Notes: generated by a model not told the origin, from the sequence alone. Positions 11,927-24,467 are shown, counted from the stretch's first letter. The stretch is DNA of 64,000 nucleotides from Sphaerolaimus hirsutus (GCA_964036195.1 OZ038452.1:13634704-13698703); one strand, 5' to 3'. Numbers and translations are program-made.

Positions 11927-11959
11927 TGTCATGAATTTTCACCAGCTACTTTTTACTCA
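11927..11959 (-). mobile_element. Start of a second copy of the 2.6-kb LTR, cut by the gap
   Basis: The 33 bases match the plus-strand left edge of the LTRs at 42180 and 57408 with one mismatch (CACCAGC against CACCGGC). The sequence then runs into N. A solo LTR or a whole element therefore probably lies in the gap. Confidence 0.85.
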
Positions 11960-12159
11960 NNNNNNNNNNNNNNNNNNNNNNNNNNNNNNNNNNNNNNNNN
12001 NNNNNNNNNNNNNNNNNNNNNNNNNNNNNNNNNNNNNNNNNNNNNNNNNNNNNNNNNNNNNNNNNNNNNNNNNNNNNNNNNNNNNNNNNNNNNNNNNNNN
12101 NNNNNNNNNNNNNNNNNNNNNNNNNNNNNNNNNNNNNNNNNNNNNNNNNNNNNNNNNNN
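11960..12159. other. Assembly gap of exactly 200 N
   Basis: The length is a round number, so it is likely a placeholder rather than a true size. An LTR edge on the left and a MITE on the right suggest that repeats broke the assembly here. Confidence 0.95.
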
Positions 12160-12579
12160 CCCTTGAATTAACCCCCCCCCCCTCGAAATACCCCCCCCCC
12201 CCCCCTAAATTTCGGCTGAGGAAATAATAAACCCCCCCCCCCCCCTCGATATACCCCCCCTACGATTGAGTGTAACGTGAACGTACATGACAAATACCGC
12301 AGTTTGTGATCTGTACAATGCAGAACACACGTTAAAACCTGATGATTAAGTGACGTTAGGGAAGGGTTTTTGTGTATATACAGTTATATATGCGTATAAA
12401 CGCATATACATCAATGTAATTGTTCGATTTTTCTACGTCCGCGTACGGGGAATTTCCGAAAATTTCTGGCGAAATAATAGACCCCCCCTCGAATAACCCC
12501 CCCCCCCTCGAATGATCCCCCCTCAAATTTTGCTGGCGAAATAATAAACCCCCTGGGGGTATTTCGAGGTAATACGGTA
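12160..12579. mobile_element. CCGTAT-family MITE, left end in the gap
   Basis: Long C-tracts, 'tctgcgtacgggg' type and 'aacacacgttaaaacc' interior phrases, and a complete right end 'atttcgaggtaatacggta'. Confidence 0.75.
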
Positions 12580-13190
12580 AACCAAAAAAGTGTGATATAT
12601 CAACGTCAGTTGATTAGCCACGTCGTTACTAGTTTCTAGTGGATTATACTGGCCATATCGTGTTAGATTACAGTTTTTTACGACACGAGACGCAAGCTGT
12701 GGTAGACAAAAGCTTTGTGTCCCTGGAAGCAGCGAAACCACGTTGAACCTCATTGAGGCTACGCAAAGTAGGTAGAATAGTTGACTGTTAGTCAACTGAA
12801 AAATATGTTTTGAACTGGTTTTAGTTCACAGTAACGCGTCATCCAAGTCCAAGTCCATGCAAACAAACCCAGTATTCCTGTTAACCGTAATGAGTTGAAA
12901 ACAGTTGATCGCTGGCTTGGCCGATCAGCGGTCGAGTAATATGCAACGCACCAATGAGCTTTTAGCTTCGGGGTGGGAAATGGCGTATTTAGCACCCCTG
13001 GAACGGAACCAGGCGTTTTTATGCTGTTCACAGATTGCCTTTCTCTGTAAACATGGCCGCCCTGTTTTCCCCCGCTTTTGCTGAAAGTAATCGGCTAAAT
13101 TGATCATGGCACAGTAGGCAACGGCTATTTTGTTCCAGGGAAAAAACGATGGGTGGAGATGGGCGCTGACAGGTAAAATAATGCAACAAC
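12580..13190. other. No recognisable gene
   Basis: Open frames of 79-105 codons on the minus strand lack any known motif. No transposon ends found. Confidence 0.3.
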
Positions 13191-13192
13191 TA

Positions 13193-13752
13193 CAGGGTGC
13201 GGCAATTTGACGGACCCCATAAAGTTTTGAAAAACTTGTCACTGGGTAGTCGGATTAACGTCAAATTTTAGGTCAACATTAACAACTAAATAGGTAAGGA
13301 GCCCTGAAAACATAGCTGCGATAGCTTCACTCGTTCACATGTTATTCATGTGAATGCGTAATTGTCACTTTTCCACCACCTTGTGATATCGTTCAAACGG
13401 GATTGACTTCTCGGGACTGGGATCGGGATCGGATTTTTTTTTCCGTTTTTTTTTCTCTGATTTTCTTTTCGCAGCCGCATGCTCAAATGCGTGCACGCCC
13501 CCCACCAATTCGCCATGCCCATAAGGAAATCGGCGGGCGCTTGCGTAATTGGTCGTAAAGCTAGGTGATGGAAAAGTGACAATTACACGTTTCCATGAAT
13601 AACTTCAGAACGAGTGGAGCTATCGCAGCCATGTTTTCAGGGCTCCTTTCCTATTTAGTTGTTAATGTTGACCTAAAATTTGACGTTAATCCGACTACCC
13701 AGTGACAAGTTATTCAAAACTTTATGGGGTCCGTCTAAATTGCCGCACCCTG
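13193..13752. mobile_element. Long-TIR MITE, Tc1/mariner-like ends, TA duplication
   Basis: It begins CAGGGTGCGGCAATTTGACG, ends with the inverse, and is flanked by TA on both sides. The inverted arms extend about 145 bp with few mismatches ('aagttttgaaaaacttgtc' against 'gacaagttattcaaaactt'). A further inner pair, 'aattgtcacttttccacc' and 'ggtgatggaaaagtgacaatt', extends them. The interior has no transposase. Confidence 0.8.
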
Positions 13753-13755
13753 TAC

Positions 13756-14420
13756 AACCGACCGCATTGAACCTTACATTTAAATAATACAGCATTAAGG
13801 TTCATTGTAGTGAGGGCGGAATGCAGGTACAGGTGCAGCTAAATACATTGTGAGGCAAATCTCAACGATCACTGGCAAATAAGCGCCAACTATGCCGCTG
13901 CTGCACTTCGACGGAAGACACCAGTGATTGATGCACCATACTTTCATAATTTTGACGGATGACGTTTTTTATCTGTGATAGTATTGTCTTAAATATACGC
14001 GTGGCTTTTTATGCGAGGAATCAATTTCCAACTTTCCGTAGAATGCATGGGTGTTAGCGCACAAATGCACATGTATTCCTGCATTGCACATACTCCCGGA
14101 AGATAAATACCAATCTATTGTATTTATGTAAATACCTATGTATACGTTCATGCCATCTTTAGCTATATTGTTACCTATGTATGCAAACTACCTACCTAGT
14201 AGAATCCGTAGCAGTTTACATGTGACCCCAGAGAATTGAACATAAAATGTTATGGACTTGCTTTCATGCGACTGACATCGCGCAGCCTTGTGAAGGCGTT
14301 CAATTCTAGCCAAAATATTCAACACAGGCCATATCCGTACGCAAGAAGTCTAGTAGGGGATGGGATGCTACGCTCAATGATGGGTTAGTATAGAATAGAA
14401 ACATTTTGTGTTTTGAGTAG
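13756..14420. other. No recognisable gene
   Basis: AT-rich sequence with short open frames only. 'tatttatgtaaatacctatgtata' is simple AT-rich repetition. Confidence 0.3.
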
Positions 14421-14424
14421 TGAT

Positions 14425-14640
14425 GTAAAAAGCGCCAGGACTTTGGCGCCAAAAGCGCTTTTTCAACACCTAGCGCCAGGCGCCAATGGCGCCAGAGTAA
14501 AATGTCGCGCCATGGCGCTTTTTGCCTTGGCGCTAGCGCCAGCGCCAGACATTTTTGTTCCTGGCGCTGGGTAAAAATAGCGCCGTGGCGTTTTTCGCGG
14601 AAATGGCGCCACAGCAAGTTAGCGCCAAGCACCAAAAGTG
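14425..14640. repeat. GGCGCC/GGCGCT palindrome cluster
   Basis: Dense overlapping palindromes built from AGCGCC, GGCGCC and ATGGCGC, like the MITE at 1169-1287. Clean terminal repeats are not visible. 'gtagtgatgtaaaaagcgcc' on the left resembles the ATGGAAAAGCG start of that MITE. Confidence 0.5.
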
Positions 14641-15272
14641 CAACAAAAGGTTGTTTTCAAACGGAAAATTGGTTGCGTGTTCGTTCAATTAAAACGAAAA
14701 TGTATCGATCAGAACCAAAAATACTGAACTTTTTACACAGCCGCTGGGGTACAACAGTTTTGCAAAGTTCTCATCTTGTTGATCATTAAAAAACATCAAT
14801 TTATTCGTTTCGAAAAACATCAGTTTCGATGCATTTATCAAAAATGTCCAATAACGATCTCAAAGTTTATGTCACCAAAATAATTTACTACCTGAATAGA
14901 ACAGCAATTAATGACAAACTCACGTTATGAACATTTTCAGGTATGCATATTCAGGTATGTTTGGCTCAGTAGACTTCAGAATTGACATTCTAATGAACCT
15001 TTGTCAGACGTTTTTTTCCAGTTCTTTGGGGAATTTGTTGGATGAAATTCTATATACTCGGCAGACACGATACCCTACAAACAGATAGGAGTTATGTCTT
15101 GGGCTGGCAGACGGCCAGCCGAGAACTTATGGAAGACGTGATGATGACGTCATGAAGACGACGTGATGGCGAGAGATGATGATGATGATGAAAGTGATGA
15201 TGTCACGATGGAGTGTTTCCTCCGGAACAATGTACGGTGTAATGTCATCCGAGTATATCATTAACGACGTTT
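14641..15272. other. Gene-free flank of the satellite block
   Basis: It includes 'ttgacgatgatgatgatgaaagtgatgatg'-like GATGAT simple repeat around 15175-15205 and a fragment of the dispersed repeat with TATACTCGGC at about 15050. No gene. Confidence 0.35.
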
Positions 15273-15313
15273 ATATGAGTCAGTCTACGAGTCAGTAGCC
15301 AAAAGTTGGACAC
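15273..15313 (+). repeat. Left inverted flank of the satellite block
   Basis: GAGTCAGTCTACGAGTCA and its neighbours match the reverse complement of 22146-22173 at 27 of 28 positions. A further 'aaaagttggacac' matches 'gtgtccagctttt' on the right side after an 11-bp indel. Confidence 0.75.
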
Positions 15314-15429
15314 ATCAAAAATTTTTTTATTTTCTTAAAGTCTTGCTTGTATAACACTGATAAAAAAATGATATTTCATTTTTTCTGTTTCCTCTTATAT
15401 ATAGCAAAATTGAGCATTTTAGCATGGAA

Positions 15430-18070
15430 TGGTGACATGAGGTGATCACATCAAGACTGAGGCCAAAACTAAGGAGACGTAATGGCTATATTTTATACCG
15501 TTGCGTAGCTGAGAACATCCTCTTTCAGAATCCACAGCCTCCCCAGAAGCTCGCGTTAGCATATTTATACCTAAGATTTCAAAACATGCTGCGTGCACTA
15601 CTCTTGGGTGATCACATCTCATGTGAGGCCGGAACTAAGAAGACGTAACGGCTATATTTTATACCGTTGCGTAGCTGAGAACATCCTCTTTCAGAATCCA
15701 CAGCCTCCCCAGAAGCTCGCGTTAGCATATTAATACCTAAGATTTCAAAACATGCTGCGCGCACTACTCTTGGGTGATCACATCTCATGTGAGGCCGGAA
15801 CTAAGGAGACGTAACGGCTATATTTTATACTGTTGCGAAGCTAAGAACATCCCCTTTCAGAATCCACAGCCTCCCCAGAGCCTTGTGTTAGCATTTTTAT
15901 ACCTAAGATTTCAAAACGTGTTGTGCGCACTACTCTTGGGTGATCGCATCGCATGTGAGGTCAGAACCAGGAAAACTAAATGCTGTGGTCTATACCATTG
16001 GAAAGCTGAGAAAATTCTCTTTCAGAATCTACCACTCTCAAGAAGGTTCACTGTCACGATTTTATACCTAAAATTTCAAAACGTGCTGCATGCACTACTC
16101 TTGGGTGATTGCATCTCATGTGAGGCCGGAACTAAGGAGACGTAACGGCAATATTTTATACCGTTGCGATGCTGAGAACATCCCCTTTCAGAATCCACAG
16201 CCTCCCCAGAGGCTCGCGTTAGCATTTTTATACCTAAGATTTCAAAACGTGCTGCATGCACTACTCTTGGGTGATTGCATCTCATGTGAGGCCGGAACTA
16301 AGGAGACGTAACGGCTATATTTTATACCGTTGCGTAGCTGAGAACATCCTCTTTCAGAATCCACAGCCTCCTCAGAAGCTCGCGTTAGCATATTTATACC
16401 TAAGATTTCAAAACATGCTGCGCGCACTACTCTTGGGTGATCACATCTCATGTGGGGCCGGAACTAAGGAGACGTAACAGCAATATTGTATACCGTTGCA
16501 ATGCTGAGAACATCCCCTTTCAGAATCCACAGCCTCCCCAGAGGCTCGCGTTAGCATTTTTATACCTAAGATTTCAAAACGTGCTGCATGCACTACTCTT
16601 GGGTGATTGCATCTCATGTGAGGCCGGAACTAAGGAGACGTAACGGCTATATTTTATACTGTTGTGTAGCTGAGAACATCCCTTTTCAGAATCCACAGCC
16701 TCCCCAGAGGCTCGCGTTAGCATTTTTATACCTAAGATTTCAAAATGTGTTGTGCGCACTACTCTTGGGTGATCACATCTCATGTGGGGCCGGAACTAAG
16801 GAGACCTAACGGCAATATTTTATACCGTTGCAATGCTGAGAACATCCCCTTTCAGAATCCACAGCCTCCCCAGAGGCTCGCGTTAGCATTTTTATACCTA
16901 AGATTTTAAAACGTGCTGTGTGGCCTCATCGAGGGTCGATAGCATCACATGTGAGGTCGGAACCAGGAAAAACTAAATGCTGTGGTCTATACCATTGGAA
17001 AGCTGAGAAAATTCTCTTTCAGAATCTACCACTCTCAAGAAGGTTCACGGTCACGATTTTATACCTGAGATTTCAAAACGTGCTGCATGCACTACTCTTG
17101 GGTGATCGCATCTAATGTGAGGCCAGAACTAAGGAGATGTAACGGCTATATTTTATACCGTTGCGAAGCTGAGAACATTCCCTTTCAGAATCCGCAGCCT
17201 CCCCAGGGGCTTGCATTAGCATTTTTATACCTAAGTATTCAAAACGTGCTGTGTGGCCTAATTGAGGGTCGATAGCATCACATGTGAGGTCAGAACCAGG
17301 AAAAACTAAATGCTGTGGTCTATACCATTGGAAAGCTGAAAAAATTCTCTTTCAGAATCTACCACTCTCAAGAATGTTCACGGTCACGATTTTATACCTA
17401 AGATTTCAAAACGTGCTGCATGCACTACTCTTGGGTGATCGCATCTCATGTGAGGCCAGAACTAAGGAGATGTAAAGGCTATATTTTATACCGTTGCAAA
17501 GCTGAGAACATACCCTTTCAGAATCCACAGCCTCCCCAGAGGCTCGTGTTAGCATTTTTATACCTAAGATTTCAAAACGTGCTGTGTGGCCTAATCGAGG
17601 GTCGATAGCATCAAATGTGAGGTCGGAATCAGGAAAAACTAAATGCTGTGGTCTATACCATTGGAAAGCTGAGAAAATTCTCTTTCAGAATCTACCACTC
17701 TCAAGAAGGTTCACTGTCACGATTTTATACCTAAGATTTCAAAACGTGCTGCATGCACTACTCTTGGGTGATTGCAGCTCATGTGAGGCCGGAACTAAGG
17801 AGACGTAACGGCTATATTTTATACCATTGCGAAGCTGAGAACATCCTCTTTCAGAATCCACAGCCTCCCCAGAGGCTCGCGTTAGCATTTTTATACCTAA
17901 GATTTCAAAACGTGCTGTGTGGCCTAATCGAGGGTCGATAGCATCAAATGTGAGGTCAGAACCAGGAAAAACTAAATGCTGTGGTCTATACCATTGGAAA
18001 GCTGAGAAAATTCTCTTTCAGAATCTACCATCTACCACTCTCAGAATCTACCACCTAAGATTTCAAAACA
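15430..18070 (+). repeat. 166-bp satellite array, forward half
   Basis: About 16 head-to-tail monomers of 166 bp; the phrase GGCTATATTTTATACC starts at 15484, 15650 and 15816. Two monomer types are mixed. Type A carries 'cagcctccccagaggctcgcg'. Type B carries 'aaatgctgtggtctatacc' and 'ccactctcaagaaggttc'. From about 16,920 the two alternate B-A-B-A. The repeated 60-73-codon open frames in this block are copies of the monomer, not genes. Confidence 0.95.
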
Positions 18071-21000
18071 TTTCAAAAAGCTTTCCAATGGTATGAATCA
18101 CAGCATTTAGTTTTTCCTGGTTCCGGCCCCACATGCGATACAGTCAACCCTAGATTAGGGCGCACATCACGTTTTGAAATCTTAGGTATAAAAAAGCTAA
18201 CGCGAGCCTCCGGGGAGGCTGTGGATTCTGAAAGAGGAGGTTCTCAGCTTCGCAACAGTATCAAATATAGCCATTACGTCTCCTTAGTTCAGGCCTCACA
18301 TGTGATATGATCGACCCTGGATTTCTGCAAACCGTATGTTTTGAAATCTTAGGTATAAAATCGTGACGGTGAACCTTCTGGAGAGTGGTACTATCTGAAA
18401 GAGAATTATCTCAGCTTTCCAATGGTATGAATCACAGCATTTAGTTTTTTCTGGTTCCGGCCTCACATGCAATACAATCAACCCTTGATTGGGGCGCATT
18501 CCACGTTTTCAAATCTTATGTATAAAATCGTGACGGTGAACCTTCTGGAGAGTGGCAGTTTCTGAAAGAGAATTTTCTAAGCTTTCCAATGGTGTGAATC
18601 ACAGCATTTAGTTTTTCCTGGTTCCGGCCTCACATGCGATATGATCGACCCTAGATTGGGGCGCATTCCATGTTTTCAAATCTTATGTATAAAATCGTGA
18701 CGGTGAACCTTCTGGAGAGTGGCAGTTTCTGAAAGAGAATTTTCTAAGCTTTCCAATGGTATAGACCACAGCATTTAGTTTTTCCTGGTTCCAGCCCCAC
18801 ATGCGATACAATTAACCCTAGATTAGAGCGCACATCACATTTTGAAATCTTAGGTATAAAAATGCTAACGCGAGCCTCTGGGGAGGCTATGGATTCTGAA
18901 AGAGGAGGTTCTCAGCTTTGCAACGGTATAAAATATAGCCGTTACGTCTCATTAGTTTTGGCCTCACATGTGATACAATCGACCCTTGATTTCTGCAAAA
19001 AGCACGTTTTGAAATCTTAGGTATAAAAATCCTAACGCGAGCCTCTGGGGAGGCTGTGAATTCTGAAAGAGGATGTTCTCAGCTTCGCAACGGTATCAAA
19101 TATAGCCGTTACGTCTCCTTAGTTCTGGCCTCACATGCGATACGACTGACCCTGGATTTCTGCAAACAGCACATTTTCAAATCTTAGGTATAAAATCGTG
19201 ACGGTGAACCTTCTGGAAAGTGGCAGTTTCTGAAAGAGAATTTTCTAAGCTTTCCAATGGTGTGAATCACAGCATTTAGTTTTTCCTGGTTCCGGCCTCA
19301 CATGCGATATGATCGACCCTAGATTGGGGCGCATTCCATGTTTTCAAATCTTATGTATAAAATCGTGACGGTGAACCTTCTGGAGAGTGGCAGTTTCTGA
19401 AAGAGAATTTTCTAAGCTTTCCAATGGTATAGACCACAGCATTTAGTTTTTCCTGGTTCCAGCCCCACATGCGATACAATTAACCCTAGATTAGAGCGCA
19501 CATCACATTTTGAAATCTTAGGTATAAAAATGCTAACGCGAGCCTCTGGGGAGGCTATGGATTCTGAAAGAGGAGGTTCTCAGCTTTGCAACGGTATAAA
19601 ATATAGCCGTTACGTCTCATTAGTTTTGGCCTCACATGTGATACAATCGACCCTCGATTTCTGCAAAAAGCACGTTTTGAAATCTTAGGTATAAAAATCC
19701 TAACGCGAGCCTCTGGGGAGGCTGTGAATTCTGAAAGAGGATGTTCTCAGCTTCGCAACGGTATCAAATATAGCCGTTACGTCTCCTTAGTTCCGGCCTC
19801 ACATGCGATACGATTGACCCTGAATTTCTGCAAAGAGCACATTTTCAAATCTTATGTATAAAATCGTGACGGTGAACCTTCTGGAAAGTGGCAGTTTCTG
19901 AAAGACAATTTTCTAAGCTTTCCAATGGTGTGAATCACAGCATTTAGTTTTTCCTGGTTCCGGCCTCACATGCGATACGATCGACCCTAGATTGGGGCGC
20001 ATTCCATGTTTTCAAATCTTATGTATAAAATCGTGACGGTGAACCTTCTGGAGAGTGGTAGATACTGAAAGAGAATTTTCTAAGCTTTCCAATGGTATAG
20101 ACCACAGCATTTAGTTTTTCCTGGTTCCGGCCCCACATGTGATACAATCAAACCTAGATTAGGGCGCACAGCACGTTTTGAAATCTTAGGTATAAAAATC
20201 CTAACGCTGGCCTCTGGGGAGGCTGTGGATTCTGAAAGAGGATTTTCTCAGCTTCGCAACGGTATCAAATATAGTCGTTACGTCTCCTTAGTTCCGGCCT
20301 CACATGCAATACGATCGACCCTGGATTTCTGCAAACCGCATGTTTTGAAATCTTAGGTATAAAATCGTGACGGTGAACCTTCTGGAAAGTGGCAGTTTCT
20401 GAAAGAGAATTTTCTAAGCTTTCCAATGGTGTGAATCACAGCATTTAGTTTTTCCTGGTTCCGGCCACACATGTGATACAATCGACCATAGGTTGGGGTG
20501 CATTCCATGCTTTCAAATCTTATGTATCAAATCGTGATGGTGAACCTTCTGGAGAGTGGTAGATTCTGAAAGAGGATTTTCTCAGCTTCGCAACGGTATC
20601 AAATATAGCCGTTACGTCTCCTTAGTTCCGGCCTCACATGCGATACGATCAACCCTGGATTTCTGCAAACCGCATGTTTTGAAATCTTGGGTATCAAATC
20701 GTGACGGTGAACCTTCTGGAGAGTGGCAGATTCTGAAAGAGAATTTTCTAAGCTTTCCAATGGTATAGACCACAGCATTCAGTTTTTCCTGGTTCCGGCC
20801 CCACATGCGATACAATCAAACCTAGATTAGGGCGCACAGCACGTTTTGAAATCTTAGGTATAAAAATCCTAACGCGAGCCTCTGGGGAGGTTGTGGATTC
20901 TGATAGAGGATGTTCTCAGCTTCGCAACGGTATCAAATATAGCCGTTACGTCTCCTTAGTTCCGGCCTGACATGCGATACGATCAACTTTGGATTTCTGC

Positions 21001-21990
21001 AAACCGCATGTTTTGAAATCTTAGGTATAAAATCGTGACGGTGAACCTTCTGAAGAGTGGTACTATCTGAAAGAGCATTATCTCAGCTTTCCAATGGTAT
21101 GAATCACAGCATTTAGTTTTTCCTGGTTCCGGCCTCACATGCAATACGATCAACCCTTGATTGAGGCGCATTCCACATTTTCAAATCTTATGTATAAAAT
21201 CGTGACAGTGAACCTTCTGGAGAGTGGCAGTTTCTGAAAGAGAATTTTCTAAGCTTTCCAATGGTATAGACCACAGCATTGAGTTTTTCCTGGTTCTGGC
21301 CCCACATGCAATACAATCAACCCTAGATTAGGGCTCACATCACGTTTTGAAATCTTAGGTATAAAAAAGCAAACGCGAGCCTCCGGGGAGGCTGTGGATT
21401 CTGAAAGAGGAGGTTCTCAGCTTCGCAACGGTATCAAATATAGCCGTTACGTCTCATTAGTTCCGGCCTCACATGCGATGCAATCACCCAAGAGTAGTGT
21501 GCGCAGCACGTTTTGAAATCTTAGGTATAAAAAAGCTAACGCGAGCCTCTGGGGAGGCTGTGGATTCTGAAAGAGGAGGTTCTCAGCTTCGCAACGGTAT
21601 AAAATATAGCCGTTACGTCTCCTTAGTTCCGGCCTCACATTCGATGCGATCACCCAAGAGTAGTGTGTGCAGCACGTTTTGAAATCTTAGGTATAAAAAT
21701 GCTAACGCGAGCCTCTGGGGAGGCTGTGGATTCTGAAAGAGGAGGTTCTCAGCTTCGCAACGGTACAAAATATAGCCGTTACGTCTCCTTAGTTTTGGCC
21801 TCACATGTGATTTGATTGACCCAGATTAGTTCATGCAGTACATTTTGAAACCTTATGTATAAACTTATGACATTGAACCTACTGGTCAGCAGTGGATAAT
21901 GAAAGTTCACAATTTCAGCTTTCCAATGGTATAAAATATAGCTATTATGTATTGATAGTTGGGCACCAAATAGCAAATTATGTCAGAAAT
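18071..21990 (-). repeat. 166-bp satellite array, reversed half
   Basis: The same A and B monomers, now reverse complemented ('ccgttacgtctccttagttc' for A, 'ctttccaatggtat' for B), in about 23 copies. A longer duplicated module is visible: the block from about 18600 to 19130 is repeated nearly exactly at about 19260-19800. Monomers after about 21,815 are strongly diverged, as expected at an array edge. Confidence 0.93.
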
Positions 21991-22145
21991 GCCCCATTTT
22001 GGAAATATTCACTTTCAAGTATATGCGATATATACGAATGAAAATTTTACATGTATTGCATAACTTACTGGACCCATTGGAGTACCTTAGGACCATTTTC
22101 ACAATTTTCATTTTTTTTTTGGTGTCCAGCTTTTGTTCCTGGAGT

Positions 22146-22173
22146 GGCTATTGACTCGTAGACTGACTCATAT
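22146..22173 (-). repeat. Right inverted flank of the satellite block
   Basis: Reverse complement of 15273-15300 with one mismatch. It lies about 150 bp outside the last diverged satellite monomer. Confidence 0.75.
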
Positions 22174-22189
22174 GTGTGTGCTTGATATT

Positions 22190-22640
22190 TATCTTTACTT
22201 GGAAAAAACAACCACATCAATTGTTTTATGCTTTTTCAAAAGCAAAAAAACTATTTTCACTACAGATGCCATGGCTGGACCTTTTACTGGCAGATGCGTA
22301 TTCACTCAATTGTTTTTTTAAGGTTTTTATGCTTCCTTTGTACCCAGGAATTTTAACCAGGAAAGTGTTACAAGCATATCGGTATTTTAGGAAAGCATAC
22401 GGTAAGCGTAAACATAAGTATAAATACGGAAAAAGCCGGTATTTCAGGGTAAATGTGAATACGCTTTTGGAACTTTGAAATAACGGCGTTTATATTACCT
22501 AGGTGGGTTGATCTCTATATTTGGAAAAATGAACAACCATATCAAACAGGTATATTTGATTCTTTTAATGCTTTTTGTAGGTTTTTATGCTTCCTTTGAA
22601 CCCAGGTATTTTAGCCAGGAAACTTTTACTAAGCGTGAAA
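22190..22640 (+). repeat. Diverged direct repeat pair
   Basis: 'tttatgcttcctttgtaccc ... aattttaaccaggaaa' at about 22325-22365 recurs as 'tttatgcttcctttgaaccc ... tattttagccaggaaa' at about 22583-22625. Each is preceded by 'ggaaaaa..aacaaccat/cat'. No gene recognised. Confidence 0.5.
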
Positions 22641-23593
22641 AGAGACTTTGCAATGTGGTATCCATCAGGTAAAACAATATAAAAAACCAACACCGAAAAG
22701 TGGGTTATTTTGAGAGAATATAATCTCAGAAAATCTTTCAAAAAGAAAATATAATTCAATCTCTATGGAAAAACCCTAAAATGTCAAAATAAAAATAAAT
22801 TTTATATGTTCTAATAGGTATCTTGAAAACTCTCAAAAAGAAAATATGATTTAGATAATCTCTCTGGAGAATCATGGCGAAAAAAAATAAATTTTTATCT
22901 AAAAAAAATCAAATTTTTTTCTTCATATTTTCTCATATATTTTAACATAATTCTACATTTTTCAGGTGTTTTATGGACTGAAAACATGAGCACAAGCTCA
23001 GTCAACGATGGGGCATTTTTGCATCACTTGCCCGACACTGAGGAACTAACATACCAGAAAAAGGGTGTGTGATGCGTCGTGAAGTGTCTCCATGGTGACA
23101 CTCTCCAACGTTGGCGCTTCCCGGCGCTTCACGAAATTCGAAATGAAGTCGCCTCACGTGACAGACACACTTCACCGAAAATCTCATGAAGCGTGTGGAG
23201 TCCTCAGTGAGGCCACTTCACGCGTATCCAGCCCGCATCACACACCTCAAGAAATTTTAGCTGTGTAATGAATGGACTCAATGGTCACTTATTCGAGGTG
23301 GCACGGCACATTTAAATACTAATACCTACACGAATTAGCCGATTTACTCGTTGATCAATTGGCAAAGTTTGTTTAGCAACGAAATGTGTCTTGAAATTTT
23401 CCTATTTTTCATTGGAGCTTTGCGTGTACGAGTGACTTTTAAATTGTTGATAGTGATGATTATGCACAAACAGTAGGCCACGTTGACTGCGATTAAATGC
23501 AACTTGCTTGCTGCGTTGATCACTGCAGCGTATTATTGGTTCAGGTTTATGGAAGCACAATGTCAACCTGTGGTGTGTAAAAGTGTCCAAAAT
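22641..23593. other. No recognisable gene
   Basis: AT-rich to 22960, then a moderately GC-rich stretch at 23000-23240 with TCACG/CGTGA inverted motifs. No supported ORF or RNA gene. Confidence 0.3.
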
Positions 23594-23806
23594 GGGCCCC
23601 ACACACTAGTTGACATCAAAATTAGTGTCAACTAAATTTTAGTTAAATAATTATGTTATTTCAACTTTCCTATGTGATAGAGAATAGTTAATTTTACACC
23701 GTGACACGTAATTCTCATTATTTTTGTCAACAGTGATGCTTAAAAAAATTTTGTTTTGTCATTTGGTTGACATTCATTTGCGATGTCAACTAGTGTGTGG
23801 GAGCCC
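23594..23806. mobile_element. MITE of the ACTAGTTGACATC family
   Basis: Ends GGGCCCCACACACTAGTTGA and the inverse 'caactagtgtgtgggagccc'. It is 213 bp and non-coding. The complete relative at 41095-41255 has a 5-bp target duplication. Confidence 0.7.
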
Positions 23807-24040
23807 AATGCAGCAGTTAACCCGACCAAAACCTAACACACTAGACCCACGTCCACATCAACAAATCAGAAATCACAGTAACAACAGGTCGACCCTCCTT
23901 CCAGACCTCATTGTGCGTTCGAATCCGACTGGTACGTAGTCGGAATTGCTCCTGTCGGAATGAGCCAAGGCGCGCCGTTCACGGAAGCGCATCGGCGGCA
24001 GGTGCAGCTGTGCAATGCAAGTGTTGCTAGTTTTACTTAA

Positions 24041-24298
24041 TACCGTATTTGCTTGAATAACCCCCTGTAAGATGAGTGAGGAAAATAATTCCCCCCCCTT
24101 ATAAGGCATATGATCAATTCGTTATTTCTAATTTGAACAAAAATGCCATGTTAATAAATCATATTTTGTGGAATGAGTTGATAGAAACATACGTGAAAAT
24201 TTTGACGAATTAATAATTCATCCACTGGGATAATTCCCCCTCAAACAAGTCTGACGTAATGATAATTCCCCAGGGGAATTATTCGAGCAAATACGGTA
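24041..24298. mobile_element. CCGTAT-family MITE, TTGAATAA subtype
   Basis: Ends TACCGTATTTGCTTGAATAA and TTATTCGAGCAAATACGGTA. The interior repeats 'ataattcccc'. The inner terminal sequence differs from the CTCGAAATA subtype while CCGTAT is kept. Confidence 0.8.
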
Positions 24299-24467
24299 GT
24301 TGCCAAAAACAATAGCAGAGAATCTGACGAGTTGAATTTAGCCTGTCATTTATGAGTCCGCTCGATTCGTGTCGCTGAACTTTTACGTGTGCAGCCAGAG
24401 CCAGATTCAACTCGGTAAATACAGGGGAATTTATGCTCATTTTATCGAGCAGCCAACTTCATATAAA

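Noticed and set aside
15442..21976. Many similar 60-73-codon open frames with repeated FQNPQPPQRLALAFLYLRFQN-type protein
   Set aside because: They follow the 166-bp period and occur on both strands after the array reverses. They are translations of satellite DNA, not a gene family.
15430..21990. CRISPR-like array
   Set aside because: The repeat is 166 bp with no short-repeat/unique-spacer pattern, and the genome is eukaryotic.
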